NCBI GenBank assembly: GCA_004525055.1
Contig: SPDF01000104.1
Span: 1 to 6,139 of the forward strand
Reading direction: 5' to 3'
DNA: 6,139 nt
Source: Gemmatimonadales bacterium
GTDB taxonomy: Bacteria; Gemmatimonadota; Gemmatimonadetes; Gemmatimonadales; GWC2-71-9
Shown piece after piece: positions 5,957-6,139 of the stretch. Within the stretch, counting starts at the first letter, position 1; each line of letters begins with the position of its first letter. A program made the translations under genes and the position numbers. Under the pieces are notes generated by a model. That model saw only the letters and a program-made list of their open reading frames with translations, was not told the origin of the DNA and did no database searches.

Positions 5957-6139
5957 CTACTCCGGCATTCCCGTCTCCACGGGGGCGCCGGGGAGGCGGG
6001 TCCATTCCGCCATCGACCCATCGTACATAGTCGTCTCGTACCCGAGATACCGCGCCACGAAGTACAGAAAGCTCGCCTGCATCCCGGAGCGGCAGTAGGT
6101 CACGATCCGATCTCCCGAACGAATCCCCGCCGCGTGAAC
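5957..6139 (-). CDS. Thiosulfate/mercaptopyruvate sulfurtransferase, C-terminal end (partial)
   Basis: The last 60 residues and TAG stop of a gene that starts beyond the right edge. The peptide contains VTYCRSGMQASFLYFVARYL, the rhodanese active-site loop with the sulfur-carrying Cys at codon 6092-6094. Then comes YDGSMAEW, equivalent to the conserved YDGSW-x-EW of two-domain sulfurtransferases. This suggests the catalytic second domain of an SseA-type enzyme, which moves sulfur from thiosulfate or 3-mercaptopyruvate to an acceptor such as cyanide or a thiol. The usual Trp in the GSW motif is Met here. The CRSG-x-x-A loop is more usual for thiosulfate sulfurtransferases, whereas mercaptopyruvate enzymes often have CGSG; this favours thiosulfate as substrate. 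It converges on the lipoprotein gene and has no evident link to it. Confidence 0.88.
   Translation of the reverse strand, partial: VHAAGIRSGDRIVTYCRSGMQASFLYFVARYLGYETTMYDGSMAEWTRLPGAPVETGMPE

Overview
The window is GC-rich and densely coding on both strands. Gene content and style suggest a Gram-negative-type bacterium with lipoproteins, ECF sigma factors and secreted TPR proteins. My best guess is Gemmatimonadota or a similar phylum (inference from gene style only; no phylogenetic marker is complete enough here to prove it).

Layout, left to right. (1) A housekeeping end: the last 23 codons of enolase overlap a small FtsB/DivIC-like septum protein by 4 bp. A good sigma-70-type promoter overlaps the stop codon of that small gene and drives an elongator tRNA-Met(CAT). 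A duplicated copy of the tRNA 3' end and a strong hairpin terminator follow. (2) A two-gene operon on the + strand: an ECF-type sigma factor (604-1188) coupled by an ATGA overlap to a single-pass membrane protein (1185-1796). The latter looks like an anti-sigma factor with a zinc-free cytoplasmic N-terminus and an extracytoplasmic fibronectin-III-like domain. (3) A large - strand gene (1777-4653) converging on that operon with a 20-bp overlap of coding ends. It encodes a 958-residue protein with an export signal, about eight TPR-like units, a complete CHAT (caspase-like) domain with its His/Cys pair, and a C-terminal membrane anchor. (4) A 167-bp divergent intergenic region, then a + strand lipoprotein (4821-5939) with a divergent InlB-B-repeat-like domain and a jelly-roll-like C-terminal domain. 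(5) The 3' end of a rhodanese-type sulfurtransferase on the - strand, converging on the lipoprotein.

How they may work together: genes 604-4653, and perhaps the lipoprotein, look like a cell-surface signalling locus. A membrane anti-sigma factor holds an ECF sigma factor, and a membrane-tethered caspase-like protein is predicted on the same, extracytoplasmic, side as the anti-sigma sensor domain. That the CHAT protein cleaves or controls the anti-sigma factor is a hypothesis from context, not something the sequence proves. No stretch longer than 300 bp lacks a gene. The longest gaps are 4654-4820 (divergent promoters, small inverted repeat) and 478-603 (tRNA-tail repeat, terminator, leader of the sigma gene). 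I saw no CRISPR array, insertion sequence or transposase.
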